Below, piece by piece: positions 43,136-52,089 of a DNA stretch of 64,000 bases. The notes beneath the pieces are model-generated. The model searched no databases. It was given only the letters and a program-made list of their open reading frames with translations, and had not been told where the DNA came from. The DNA is from JAXLSZ01 sp046330315 (GTDB taxonomy: Bacteria > Actinomycetota > Thermoleophilia > Solirubrobacterales > 70-9). Position numbers and translations under genes: made by a program. The stretch's first letter is position 1. Every line of letters begins with the position of its first letter. The stretch is from assembly GCA_046330315.1 (NCBI GenBank), contig JAXLSZ010000008.1, positions 186,001 through 250,000 of the forward strand, written 5' to 3'.

Positions 43136-43173
43136 GATCCCAGGTTACGAAACCGCGGAGATGGGCCGCCGCG

Positions 43174-43560
43174 CTAGGAGAGCAGCTCGCGGTAGGCCTC
43201 GGCGCCGAGCAGTCGCGGGACCTCGGAGGGGTCGCTGAGCCTCACCTTGACCAGCCAGCCCTCTCCGTAGGGGTCCTGGTTGATCTTCTCCGGCGCCCCG
43301 GCCGCCGCCGGATTGACCTCGATCACCTCGCCCGAGAGGGGCGCGACGACCTCCGAGACCGCCTTCACCGACTCGACCTCGGCGTAGGAGGCGTCCTTCT
43401 GGAGGGTGGCACCGACCTCGGGGCCCTCGAAGAAGACGACCTCGCCGAGCGAGTCCTGCGCGTACCAGGTGATGCCGAAGGTGGCCTCCTCGCCCTCGAC
43501 CCTGGCCCAGTCGTGCTCGGGGTGGTAGAGGAGGTCCTCGGGATAGGTCTCGTCCGCCAA
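43174..43560 (-). CDS. gcvH: Glycine cleavage system H protein
   Basis: Protein of 128 aa, the lipoyl carrier of the system. The lipoylated lysine lies in YAEVESVKAVSEVVAPLSG, and YPEDLLYHPEHDWARVEG is the usual N-terminus. The TTG at 43560 is taken as start because AAGGAG lies 7 bases upstream; it is 1 base after the gcvT stop. Confidence 0.95.
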   Translation of the reverse strand: MADETYPEDLLYHPEHDWARVEGEEATFGITWYAQDSLGEVVFFEGPEVGATLQKDASYAEVESVKAVSEVVAPLSGEVIEVNPAAAGAPEKINQDPYGEGWLVKVRLSDPSEVPRLLGAEAYRELLS

Positions 43561-43561
43561 A

Positions 43562-44641
43562 TCAGCGCTCCTTCTCGTATAGGGGCATCGAGCATACGCG
43601 GGCGGCCCGCCGCTTACCCCGCACGTCGATCTCCAGCTCCGTGCCCGGCTCGGCGAGGGGGGTGGCGGCGTAGCCCATCCCGACGCCCACCTCCAGCGAG
43701 GGGGAGAAGGTCCCGGAGGTGACCTCGCCGGCCGGCTCGCCGGCGGCGAGGATCGGGTTGCCCGAGCGGGGGATCCCGGGGCCCTCGATGCGGAAGGCGA
43801 CGAGGCGCTCGGCGGTGCCCTCCAGGCGGGCCCGGGCGATCGGCTCGGCGCCCACGAAGCCGGTCCGCTCCGCGCAGCACCAGCCCAGCCCGGCCTCGAT
43901 CGGATTTCGGTCGGGGCTCAGCTCGTTGCCGTGCAGGCAGAAGCAGGCCTCCAGGCGCAGGGTGTCCCGCGCCCCCAGCCCGCAGGGCACGACGCCGGCC
44001 TCGAGCAGCCGGCGCCAGACGTCGGGGGCCCGGCCCGGGTCCACCAGCAGCTCGACCCCGTCCTCGCCGGTGTAGCCGGTCCCGCAGGCGATCCCTGGAA
44101 GCCCGTCGATCGGGGTGGCGAGGACGTGCATCCGCGCGGGCAGCGCGGCCGAGAGGGCCTCGGAGACGATCTCGCGGGCGTGGGGCCCCTGCACGGCGAG
44201 CATCGCCCAGCGGTCGGCGACGTCGCGCAGCACGCAGTCGTAGCCGCCTATCCAGCGGCTCATCCACCGCAGGTCGGAGGCGTGGTTGGCGCAGTTGGTG
44301 ACGGTCAGGAAGTGCTGCCCGGAGAGCCGGTAGGTGATCAGGTCGTCGAGCACCCCTCCCTGCTCGTCGCAGAGGCAGGAGTACTGGGCGCCGCCGATCT
44401 CGAGCCGCTCGACGTCGTTGCTCAGCACCCGCTGCAGGAAGGCGGCCGCCTCGGGGCCCTCGGTCTCGACCTGGCCCATGTGGGAGACGTCGAAGACGCC
44501 GGCGTGGGTGCGGACCGCGATGTGCTCCTCGCGAACCCCCTCGTAGCTGACCGGCATCTCCCAGCCCGCGAAGGGGACCATCCTGGCGCCGGCCTCGAGG
44601 TGCTCGGCGTGAAGCGGAGTCTGTCGCAGCTTCTCGTCCAC
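43562..44641 (-). CDS. gcvT: Aminomethyltransferase (glycine cleavage T protein)
   Basis: Protein of 359 aa. It moves the methylene group from lipoyl-GcvH to tetrahydrofolate and releases ammonia. Motifs are MVPFAGWEMPVSY, GVFDVSHMGQ, GGVLDDLITYRL and GTGYTGEDGVEL. GTG start at 44641. Only 10 bases separate it from the upstream gene, so there is no room for a glycine riboswitch. Operon order gcvT-gcvH-gcvPA-gcvPB. Confidence 0.95.
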   Translation of the reverse strand: MDEKLRQTPLHAEHLEAGARMVPFAGWEMPVSYEGVREEHIAVRTHAGVFDVSHMGQVETEGPEAAAFLQRVLSNDVERLEIGGAQYSCLCDEQGGVLDDLITYRLSGQHFLTVTNCANHASDLRWMSRWIGGYDCVLRDVADRWAMLAVQGPHAREIVSEALSAALPARMHVLATPIDGLPGIACGTGYTGEDGVELLVDPGRAPDVWRRLLEAGVVPCGLGARDTLRLEACFCLHGNELSPDRNPIEAGLGWCCAERTGFVGAEPIARARLEGTAERLVAFRIEGPGIPRSGNPILAAGEPAGEVTSGTFSPSLEVGVGMGYAATPLAEPGTELEIDVRGKRRAARVCSMPLYEKER

Positions 44642-44651
44642 GCGCCCCAGG

Positions 44652-47609
44652 CTAGGCGATCAGCCGCCGGCGCTCGGCGCGCAGCAGCGGGACGTAGGCA
44701 CCCTCGGCGCCGTCGCGACCGAACACGGGGAGCTCCTCGCTGTGCGGCGGGACCCCCTCCCCCCGCAGGGGCCCGGTCAGCGGCCGGTACCAGCTGCTGG
44801 TCGGGATCCGCTCTACCACGCGCACCACGTCGGGCCGCCTGGCCGGGTCGAGCGCGGCCAGGCCCTCGTCGAGGTCACGCCCCGCGAGGCTCCCGCCCTC
44901 CAGCAGCTCGACCGCGGAGACGACGAGCGCACCTCCCGCGGCCGGGACGCCGTAGGTGACCGCCAGGCCGACCTGCGGCAGCGCCCCCAGGGCGTTGGTC
45001 GCGGGCAGCGAGGGGACCGGCCCGGCCGCGGAGTCGATAACGGTTGCCAGCGAATCCACCAGCCAGTGATCCCCGTCGGCGTCGCGGCAGAACAGGCTCT
45101 CGCAACTCACCCAGGAGTCGCCGCGCTCGAACGCACCGCGCAGGAGCTCGGCGGCGCCGTCCGGCATCCCCTCGCCGCGAGCCAAGAGGATCCCCTCCTC
45201 GCCGGGCCCGCAGGGGACCGCGAAGCCGTCGGGGCCCTCGACCAGCCGGCCGGCCCCGAGGTCGTAGCGGGCGACCCGCACCTCGGCGCTGCCGGGAAGC
45301 GGCCGACCGACCGAGCCCGGCTTCGCGCCGCTGACGTTGGCGAGGATCGCGCCGGCCTCCGTCGCGGCCCAGAACTCGACGATCCCGGCCGGCGCGAAGC
45401 GCTCGGTGATCCTCCGCCACATCCCGGCCGGCATCCCCGAGCCGATGAACAGGCGCACCGGGTGGTGGGCCTCGTTGGGATGCGGGGGAGCCTCCAGCAG
45501 GCCGCGCAGCTGGGTCCAGGTGTAGGAGGCGACGGTGACGCCGTAGCGGCGGGCCTCGTCCCAGAAGGTCTCGGGGTCGAAGCGCCGGGCCATCGCCAGG
45601 CGCGAGCCCCCGGCCACGGCCCCGCCCAGGGTCAGCAGCAGGCCGGAGGGGTGGTGAAGCGGGTTGACGCTGTAGACGGTGTCCTGCTCGGAGAGCGCCG
45701 CCGAGGAGGCCGTTCCGAACGCCGAGAGGGCCCAGCGCCCGTTGGTGATCCGGTTGACCCGGGTGCGGTCGGCCTCCCCCGCGAAGAGGATGAAGGCGAC
45801 GTCGCCGGCCCGGCCCGGGTTGGGGGAGTACCAGCCGGGCGCCTCGACCTTCTCGGGATCGACCCGCTCGAGGTCGGTGAGGCCACCGGGGTCGCGGGGC
45901 TCGGCGCCTCCCCCCAGCAGGACCGCATCGACCGCGCGGAGCTGGCGGGCCGTCGGGGCGTTCTCGGGGTCGGCGATGATCCGCGTCACCCTCCCGAGGT
46001 CGGCCTCGCGCGCCACGTCGCCGCCGGGCCGCAGCAGCACCGCCACCGCGCCGAGCCGGTTCAGCGCGGCGACCAGGGCCAGGGCGCTGGGCCGGGTCCC
46101 CATCAGCACCCCCACGTGCTCGCCCTGGCGGATGCCGAGCGAGATCAGGCCGCGGACCACGCTGTCGATTCTGTGCTTGACCGCCGCGTTTGAGTGGCCG
46201 CGGTCCTCGAACAGGAAGCAGATCTCCTCGGGGGCGCTCTCGGCCCGCTCGTCGAGCAGCAGGCCGAGCGAGATCCGGGTCGAGGGCTCCATTCGCTGCA
46301 GCCTTCCCAGCCGGGGGAACTGTGCCGCCGCCTGGCGCCCGAGGTCGGGGACCGCGCGCACCGACTCCCGGGCCGTCGCGGCGACGCCCCGGACGGCCCG
46401 CACGCCGACCCCGGCGACCAGCTCGAGCCCGTAGCCGAGGCGCTCCGCCATGCCCCCGCGCTGGTCGGGCGGGGACTCCTCGGGCATCGGCACGATGCCC
46501 TCGGGAAGGGACCCGAGCCCGTCGCGCCAGCGCGCCCAGCCCGCCACCGCCGGCCAGGTCGTCGCGGTGGCGCCGCCCCCGACCACCAGCCCGAAGTGCC
46601 CGGCGCGGAGCGACACCTCGTGGACCTCGGCGCGCGGCGCGGCGCGGCGGATCGCCCGGACCGTGGCGGCCGGGGCGATCTCGTCAACCTCGCCGACGAA
46701 GCAGAGCACCGGCCGGTCGAGATCGGCGAGCGTCACCGCGGCGCCGTCGATCGTGAAGCCGCCCTGCAGCATCCGGTTGTGGACCAGGAACTGGTGGGTG
46801 AAGTCGGCCAGCGCCGGCCCCGGCCAGGCCACCCAGCCCTCGCCCATCAGGAAGCGGCGCTGGCGCTCCCGGGGGAGCAGCGCCTCGCGGTCGTGGAGCT
46901 GCATCACGAACTCGACCCGTTGGCGCAGCGACTTCACCGGGTCCAGCAGAGCGAAGCCGGTTCGGGTCGCCCAGGCCGGGACCGACCGGCCGCCCAGCAC
47001 CCGGTCGGCGACGAATCCCGCGCCCTCCGCCACGAAGTTCTCGGGCATTCCGAGAGGCGCCGCGGCGCGCAGGTCCACCGGGCTGCCGAAGGTGACGAGG
47101 CTGGCGATCCCCTCGTTGCGCCGGTAGGCCGCCGCCTGGTAGCAGAACATCCCTCCCTGGGAGTAGCCGGCCAGGTGTACGTCGCGACCGGTCGCCTCGC
47201 GCACCCGGTCCACGGCGTCGGAGACGGCCACGACGTGGTCGGCCAGGTCCCTCTCGAGCCCCCCCTCCTCGCGCTCCGGCGAGCCGAAATCCACCACCCA
47301 GGGGTCGGCGCCGCAGCGATGCAGGATCCGCACCGCGCTCGCGGCAGGCGAGACGTCGTAGACGTCGGCGGAGAGCATCAGCGGCGGCACCAGCACCACG
47401 GCCGGCCTCGGCCCGTCTGCCTCGGGATCCGGAAGGTAGTGGCGCAGGCGGTAGACCCGGCGGCGCACCGTCACCTCGTAGGCGGTCGCCTCCTCACCGG
47501 TCTCCAGGCCGCCGAACCGTGCGACCTCGAGGGCGTTCTGGGCGACGCGGCCGAGCCGGTCCGCCCGACCGGCCAGAGCCGCGGGGATCGCGAGGGTCCC
47601 GATGCGCAT
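44652..47609 (-). CDS. Alpha/beta-hydrolase (PhaC-like) fused to AMP-dependent acyl-CoA synthetase-like domain
   Basis: Protein of 985 aa. Residues about 1-380 form an alpha/beta hydrolase with the nucleophile motif AGYSQGGMFC and a late Asp/His pair (GEVDEIAP, RAGHFGL), closest in style to PHA synthases. Residues about 440-985 resemble an AMP-forming acyl-CoA synthetase, with EFWAATEAGAILAN as motif A5, but the usual Thr/Ser-Gly-rich P-loop is replaced by FAGEADRTRVNRITNGRWA, so ATP use is doubtful. Similar two-domain proteins occur in mycobacteria and relatives. Substrate is unknown. It lies just before gcvT and 47 bases after ftsZ. Confidence 0.82.
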   Translation of the reverse strand: MRIGTLAIPAALAGRADRLGRVAQNALEVARFGGLETGEEATAYEVTVRRRVYRLRHYLPDPEADGPRPAVVLVPPLMLSADVYDVSPAASAVRILHRCGADPWVVDFGSPEREEGGLERDLADHVVAVSDAVDRVREATGRDVHLAGYSQGGMFCYQAAAYRRNEGIASLVTFGSPVDLRAAAPLGMPENFVAEGAGFVADRVLGGRSVPAWATRTGFALLDPVKSLRQRVEFVMQLHDREALLPRERQRRFLMGEGWVAWPGPALADFTHQFLVHNRMLQGGFTIDGAAVTLADLDRPVLCFVGEVDEIAPAATVRAIRRAAPRAEVHEVSLRAGHFGLVVGGGATATTWPAVAGWARWRDGLGSLPEGIVPMPEESPPDQRGGMAERLGYGLELVAGVGVRAVRGVAATARESVRAVPDLGRQAAAQFPRLGRLQRMEPSTRISLGLLLDERAESAPEEICFLFEDRGHSNAAVKHRIDSVVRGLISLGIRQGEHVGVLMGTRPSALALVAALNRLGAVAVLLRPGGDVAREADLGRVTRIIADPENAPTARQLRAVDAVLLGGGAEPRDPGGLTDLERVDPEKVEAPGWYSPNPGRAGDVAFILFAGEADRTRVNRITNGRWALSAFGTASSAALSEQDTVYSVNPLHHPSGLLLTLGGAVAGGSRLAMARRFDPETFWDEARRYGVTVASYTWTQLRGLLEAPPHPNEAHHPVRLFIGSGMPAGMWRRITERFAPAGIVEFWAATEAGAILANVSGAKPGSVGRPLPGSAEVRVARYDLGAGRLVEGPDGFAVPCGPGEEGILLARGEGMPDGAAELLRGAFERGDSWVSCESLFCRDADGDHWLVDSLATVIDSAAGPVPSLPATNALGALPQVGLAVTYGVPAAGGALVVSAVELLEGGSLAGRDLDEGLAALDPARRPDVVRVVERIPTSSWYRPLTGPLRGEGVPPHSEELPVFGRDGAEGAYVPLLRAERRRLIA

Positions 47610-47656
47610 GCGGCCAGCCTAGTGGGGCCTCCGAGGGAGGCCGGGCGCCGCTTCGG

Positions 47657-48736
47657 CTAGTCCTGGAGGAACGAGGGGACGTCGATGTCGTCGTCCTGCA
47701 CCCGCAGCTTGCGGATGTCGGTGTCGTCGGCGGAGATCCGCGGTCGGCCCTCGTAGCGGCGCCGCACCCTCTGGGGGGAGCGGGCGAGCAGCTCGAAGCC
47801 CTCGAATCCGGTGGCGATCACCGTCACCCGGACCTCGTCGCGCATCGATTGGTCGACGACCGACCCGAAGATGATGTTGGCGTTGTCGTCGGCCTCGGCC
47901 TGGACGAGCTGGGCGGCCTCGTTGACCTCGAACAGGCCGAGGTCCTCGGGGCCGGTGATGTTGAGCAGCATCCCGGTGGCGCCCTTGATCGACTCCTCGA
48001 TCAGCGGCGAGGTGATCGCCGCCTTGGCGGCGTCGATCGCCCTCGCCTCGCCGGAGCCGGCGCCGACCCCCATCAGGGCCGAGCCGGCGTCGCGCATGAT
48101 CGTCCGCACGTCGGCGAAGTCGAGGTTGATCAGGCCCGGGATCGTGATCAGGTCGGTGATCCCCTGCACGCCCTGGCGGAGGATGTCGTCCGCCATCCGG
48201 AATGCCTCGAGGACGCTGGTGCGCCGCTCGACCGCCTGCAGCAGCTTCTCGTTGGGGACGATGATCAGCGTGTCGACGTTGTTGCGCAGCTTCTCGATCC
48301 CCTCCAGCGCCTGCTGCATCCGCCGCTTTCCCTCGAACTCGAAGGGCTTGGTGACGGCGCCGACCGTGAGGGCGCCGATCTCCTCCTTGGCGATCTCGGC
48401 GATCACCGGCGCGGCCCCGGTCCCGGTGCCGCCGCCCTCGCCGGCGGTGACGAAGACCATGTCGGCGCCCTTCAGCGCCTCCTTGATCTCGTCGCGACTC
48501 TCGGCCGCGGCGCCGGCGCCGACCTCGGGGTTGCCCCCGGCGCCCAGCCCCCTGGTCAGCTCCTGGCCGATCGAGAGCTTGATGTCGGCGTCGCAGGCCT
48601 GAAGCGCCTGCGCGTCGGTGTTGACGGCGACGAACTCGACGCCCCTGATGCCGGCGTCGACCATGCGGCTGACGGCGTTGGTGCCGCCGCCGCCGGCGCC
48701 GACCACCTTGATCACCGCGAGGTAAGTGGATTCCAT
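47657..48736 (-). CDS. ftsZ: Cell division GTPase FtsZ
   Basis: Protein of 359 aa, the tubulin-like Z-ring protein. The GTP-binding signature GGGTGTG is at 101-107; FVAVNTDAQAL and NLDFADVRTIM (catalytic loop) are intact. The C-terminal peptide DDIDVPSFLQD, which binds partner proteins, is preceded by a short linker only, so the protein is compact. It has its own promoter in the 330-base gap before ftsQ. No ftsA precedes it, as is usual in actinobacteria. Confidence 0.98.
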   Translation of the reverse strand: MESTYLAVIKVVGAGGGGTNAVSRMVDAGIRGVEFVAVNTDAQALQACDADIKLSIGQELTRGLGAGGNPEVGAGAAAESRDEIKEALKGADMVFVTAGEGGGTGTGAAPVIAEIAKEEIGALTVGAVTKPFEFEGKRRMQQALEGIEKLRNNVDTLIIVPNEKLLQAVERRTSVLEAFRMADDILRQGVQGITDLITIPGLINLDFADVRTIMRDAGSALMGVGAGSGEARAIDAAKAAITSPLIEESIKGATGMLLNITGPEDLGLFEVNEAAQLVQAEADDNANIIFGSVVDQSMRDEVRVTVIATGFEGFELLARSPQRVRRRYEGRPRISADDTDIRKLRVQDDDIDVPSFLQD

Positions 48737-49066
48737 CTCCCGATTTCTCCGCGCCTACAGATTGAGTTGAGGCCTGTTTCCGTCCGACGCTTCAGCGATG
48801 CTTGAAGGTTGCACCGAACTGCCGAAGCACCGAATTTGCGCTCAACGTAGGGCATTCGGGCGCCTCTGTCAATGCCGCGGGAGGCATCGTGCAAGCGTGA
48901 CTCTCAACGGTGACTTGAGGGTTTGCCTGACCTCACCCTTTGGTCGAGGGTTTGTGAGGGGGGCCCCGCGGGGCCCGGGTCGGGGCCGCCCGAGCGCATC
49001 GCAGAGCGGTTTGCGCCCCCATCCGGGCGCCTCGTCCCCGCCGCGGCCGGCCGCCTGCGAGGAGAC
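48737..49066. other. ftsQ-ftsZ intergenic region
   Basis: These 330 bases hold no clear gene. The ftsZ promoter lies at 48844-48872 (entered separately). CTTCA and TGAAG (48789-48806) can pair in the leader. Upstream of the promoter CTCAA / TTGAG (48902-48918) form an inverted repeat, and GAGGGTTTG occurs twice (about 48917 and 48948). These may be regulator sites for ftsZ. Confidence 0.5.
48844..48872 (-). promoter_or_regulatory. Predicted ftsZ promoter
   Basis: On the minus strand TTGACA (48867-48872, perfect -35) and TACGTT (48844-48849, good -10) are separated by exactly 17 bases. Transcription would start near 48837 and give a leader of about 100 bases before the ATG at 48736. Confidence 0.8.
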
Positions 49067-49855
49067 TCAGGGCACCGCGGCGAGCAGGTGGCCGGCGCCG
49101 CCGACGGCCGGACGCTCCGGTGTCGCGAGGTCTACATAATCGAGCGCGGTGAGCCCCGGATCGGAGAGCACCGCGGCCGCGGCCCGCCACTTCCGGGCCA
49201 GCTGGCGGGCCGAGCCGAAGCGCAGCTCGATCCCGTTGCGCAGCTCCACGTCCACCCCGCTCTCGCCGACGGTGCTGCGGTCGAGGAAGGGCTGAAGCGG
49301 GGCCGGCGCGGCGCCGAGCACGGCCGCCTGGCGCAGCGCCCCTCCCCGCAACCGCGGCCGCGCCGGGACCCGGGGAAGGGGGAGCCGGGGCAGGTCGAGG
49401 CCCTCGCCGCTCATCGAGCGGATGATCGTGCCGTCCGCGGCGACCACGGCGGCAGCGTCGCCCGAGCCGATCACCGCGGCGGGCCGCCTCATCGAGACGC
49501 GCACCTCGAGCGTGTCCGGGAAGGAGGCCTCGGCGCGGACCGCGCGGACCAGCCCGAACGGCTGCACGGCCCTCTCCAGGACACCGTCCTGGACGTCGAG
49601 GGTCGTCATCTGGCGGCCCGCCCTCCGAAGGGCGCGGGTGAGCTGGCGGGCGCCGGGCGCCCCCTCGGGGACGCCGGTCACACGGACCTTGTCCACCGCG
49701 ACCAGGCCCGAGTCGCGAAACCAGAACTGGTAGGCGGCGGCGAGGGCGAGCAGGACCGCGAGCGCGGCGAGCGCCCAGCGCCGCCAGCGCCGCGGCAGGC
49801 TCGGGGAGATCCCCCGCGGGCGCAGGCGGGCGGCGGTCTGCGCGAGCGCGCTCAC
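49067..49855 (-). CDS. ftsQ: Cell division protein FtsQ/DivIB
   Basis: Protein of 262 aa: about 24 cytoplasmic basic residues, one membrane helix (about 27-45, ALAALAVLLALAAAY), then a POTRA domain (VDKVRVTGVPEG) and the FtsQ beta domain (VRAVRAEASFPDTLEVRVSMRRP). Late divisome protein. The GTG at 49855 overlaps the murB stop (GTGA). Confidence 0.92.
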   Translation of the reverse strand: MSALAQTAARLRPRGISPSLPRRWRRWALAALAVLLALAAAYQFWFRDSGLVAVDKVRVTGVPEGAPGARQLTRALRRAGRQMTTLDVQDGVLERAVQPFGLVRAVRAEASFPDTLEVRVSMRRPAAVIGSGDAAAVVAADGTIIRSMSGEGLDLPRLPLPRVPARPRLRGGALRQAAVLGAAPAPLQPFLDRSTVGESGVDVELRNGIELRFGSARQLARKWRAAAAVLSDPGLTALDYVDLATPERPAVGGAGHLLAAVP

Positions 49856-50784
49856 CCGCCCGCCCCCGGTTCCCAGCCGCGGGGCCACTCGAGCTCGCCC
49901 AGGACCTGCACCTCCGGCTCCAGGGTGACGCCGAAGCGCTCGTGGACGGCGCGGCGCCCGGCCGCCATCAGCTCCAGAACGTCCGCGGTCGTCGCGTCCC
50001 CGGTGTTCTCCACGAAGTTGGCGTGAACGGGGGAGAAGCGTGCGCCTCCGACCTGCTTTCCGCGGCAGCCCGCGGCCTCGAGGAGCTGTCCGGCGGTCCT
50101 CCCGCCCGCGGCAGGGTCCTCGGGGTTCTTGAATGTCGAGCCGAAGGTCTTGATCCCCGAGGGCTGGGCCTCGCGGCGGCGGCGGCGCATCTCGGCCAGG
50201 GTCCCCCGTACCTCGTCGGGGTCCGCCTCTTGCAGCACGAAGGCGGCCGTGGAGACGACCTCGGCGGGGCCGAGGTTCGAACGCCGGTAGGCGAACCCGA
50301 GCCGGTTCGGCGCGCGGCGCCCGCAGCCGGCCGCCGTGCAGACGTCGACCCACTCCAGGACCCTCCCCAGCTCCCCGCCGTAGGCGTTCGCGTTCATCCT
50401 CACCGCGCCCCCGACGCTGCCCGGGATGTTGACCCCGAACTCGAGCCCGGAGAGCCCCCACCGGGCGGCCTTCGCCGAGACCGAGGGGAGCCTCGCCCCG
50501 CCGCCGCAGAGGATGCGCTCGCCGTCGCGCTCGATGCGCGTGAGCTCCCCGTCGAGCTTGATTGCAAGGCCCCGGAATCCATCGTCGCCTACCAGCAGGT
50601 TCGATCCCGAGCCGATCACTCCTACCGCGACCGACTCGGAATCCGCCCATCCGAGAAGCTCGACCAGGCTCTCCTCGGAGACGGCGCGGGCGAAGAAGTC
50701 GGCCGGCCCGCCGGTCCGCACCGTGGTCAGCCGGGAGAGCGGGTAGTCACGCTCGACCCCTGCCGGAGGAGCGGCGCGGCTCAC
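49852..50784 (-). CDS. murB: UDP-N-acetylenolpyruvoylglucosamine reductase
   Basis: Protein of 310 aa, a FAD enzyme that makes UDP-MurNAc. Motifs are TTVRTGGPADFF, VIGSGSNLLVGDDGF, GLEFGVNIPGSVGGAV and PSGIKTFGSTFKNP (catalytic Ser). The GTG at 50784 overlaps the murC stop (GTGA). Confidence 0.95.
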   Translation of the reverse strand: MSRAAPPAGVERDYPLSRLTTVRTGGPADFFARAVSEESLVELLGWADSESVAVGVIGSGSNLLVGDDGFRGLAIKLDGELTRIERDGERILCGGGARLPSVSAKAARWGLSGLEFGVNIPGSVGGAVRMNANAYGGELGRVLEWVDVCTAAGCGRRAPNRLGFAYRRSNLGPAEVVSTAAFVLQEADPDEVRGTLAEMRRRRREAQPSGIKTFGSTFKNPEDPAAGGRTAGQLLEAAGCRGKQVGGARFSPVHANFVENTGDATTADVLELMAAGRRAVHERFGVTLEPEVQVLGELEWPRGWEPGAGG

Positions 50785-52089
50785 CGCCCCTCCCCCACCA
50801 GGGCCTCGGCGAGCCGGTTGATGTCGCCCGCCCCCAGGGTGACGAGGATGTCCCCCTCGGCCAGGCGGGGGGCGAGCAGCCGCTCGGCCCCGGCGGCGTC
50901 GCGGGCCCACCAGACCGGCCCGCCCCCGGCCCGGTCGGCCGCGGCCTCGGCGACCCGCAGGCCGCTGACCCCGGCCAGCGGCCCGACCGGCTCCTCCCGG
51001 GCCGGGTAGACGTCGAGGACGGCGACCTCGTCGGCGGCGGCCAGGGCCGCCCCGAACTCGCCTGCCATCGCCTTCGTCCGCGAGTAGAGATGGGGCTGGA
51101 AGACGGCGAGGAGGCGGCGCGGCCCGAGGTCGCGGAGCGCCTCCAGCGCCGCCCGCACCTCGGTCGGGTGGTGGGCGTAGTCGTCGTAGACCCTGGCGCC
51201 GGAGCGGACCCCCTTGAGCTCGAGGCGGCGGCTGACCCCCGGGAAGCCCGCCAGGCCCTCCGCGGCCTCGGCGGCGTCGAGCCCGGAAAGCTCGATCGCC
51301 GCCAGGGCCGCCCGGGCGTCGAGCCGGTTGTGACGCCCGGGTACCTGCAGGCCGAGATCGCGCGGGCCAGGAGTGCCCTCGTCGAAATGGAGCACCCGCG
51401 CCGCGCCGGCCAGGGAGTCGAGATCGCCGGCGGCGGGCAGCGCGACCCCCGCCGCCGGCTCGGCGAAGGCGGCGAAGGCGTCCCGGAGCTCGGCGATCGA
51501 GCCCCATCGCGAGTGGTGGTCCATCTCCACGTTGGTGATCACCGCGACCTCGGGGCGCAGGCGAAGGAAGCTCGCGTCGCTCTCGTCCGCCTCGGCGACC
51601 GCCCACTCCCCCACTCCCAACCCGGCGTTGGCGGGCCGCCCGCCGGGCCCGGCTCCCGGCAGCTCGCCGCCGATGAAGAAGGTCGGGTCCTGCCCGGCCG
51701 CGCGCAGCGCCCAGACGACCATCGCCGTCGTCGTCGTCTTGCCGTGGGTGCCGGCGATCGCGATCAGGCGCCGGGCCGCGCAGACCTCGGCGAGGAGCTC
51801 GCCCCGGTGGCGCACCGGCACCCCCGCGGCACGGGCCGCGGCGAGCTCGGGGTTCTGGTCGGAGATCGCCGTCGAGACCACCACCTCGGCTCCGGCCGGG
51901 AGGTTTGCGGCGTCGTGCCCGATCCGGGGCTCGATCCCGGCGGCGCGAAGCCGCGCCGTGCTAGGAGGACTCCGCCCGGTCGCTGCCGCCGACCGCGGCC
52001 CCCAGCTCCCTGCAGACCAGCGCCAGCCCGCTCATCCCGGCGCCGCCGATCCCGATGAAGTGCAGCCTGCGGTCGCTCCAGGCGGTCAT
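50781..52089 (-). pseudogene. murC: UDP-N-acetylmuramate-alanine ligase with a one-base frame break
   Basis: The N-terminus starts at ATG 52089 (overlapping the murG stop), encodes the Rossmann motif HFIGIGGAGMSGLAL and reaches SDRAESS, then TAG at codon 43 (51961-51963). The rest of MurC continues in the +1 frame: STARLRAAGIEPRIGH, AGTHGKTTTTAMV (P-loop), VYDDYAHHPTEV, to a stop at 50781. Skipping one base gives 435 aa, the family length, with no residue lost. MurC adds L-Ala to UDP-MurNAc and should be essential. Sequencing error, true mutation or programmed +1 frameshift are the options; the last is discussed in the findings. Confidence 0.88.
51954..51975 (-). other. murC frame-break site
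   Basis: Minus-strand codons read GCG GAG TCC TCC TAG C. Slipping past the T at 51963 restores the MurC frame as AGC ACG GCG. A GGAG ends 3 bases before the last sense codon TCC, and the stop is followed by C. Confidence 0.75.

Noticed and set aside
44642..44651. Glycine riboswitch upstream of gcvT
   Set aside because: Only 10 bases separate gcvT from the upstream gene.
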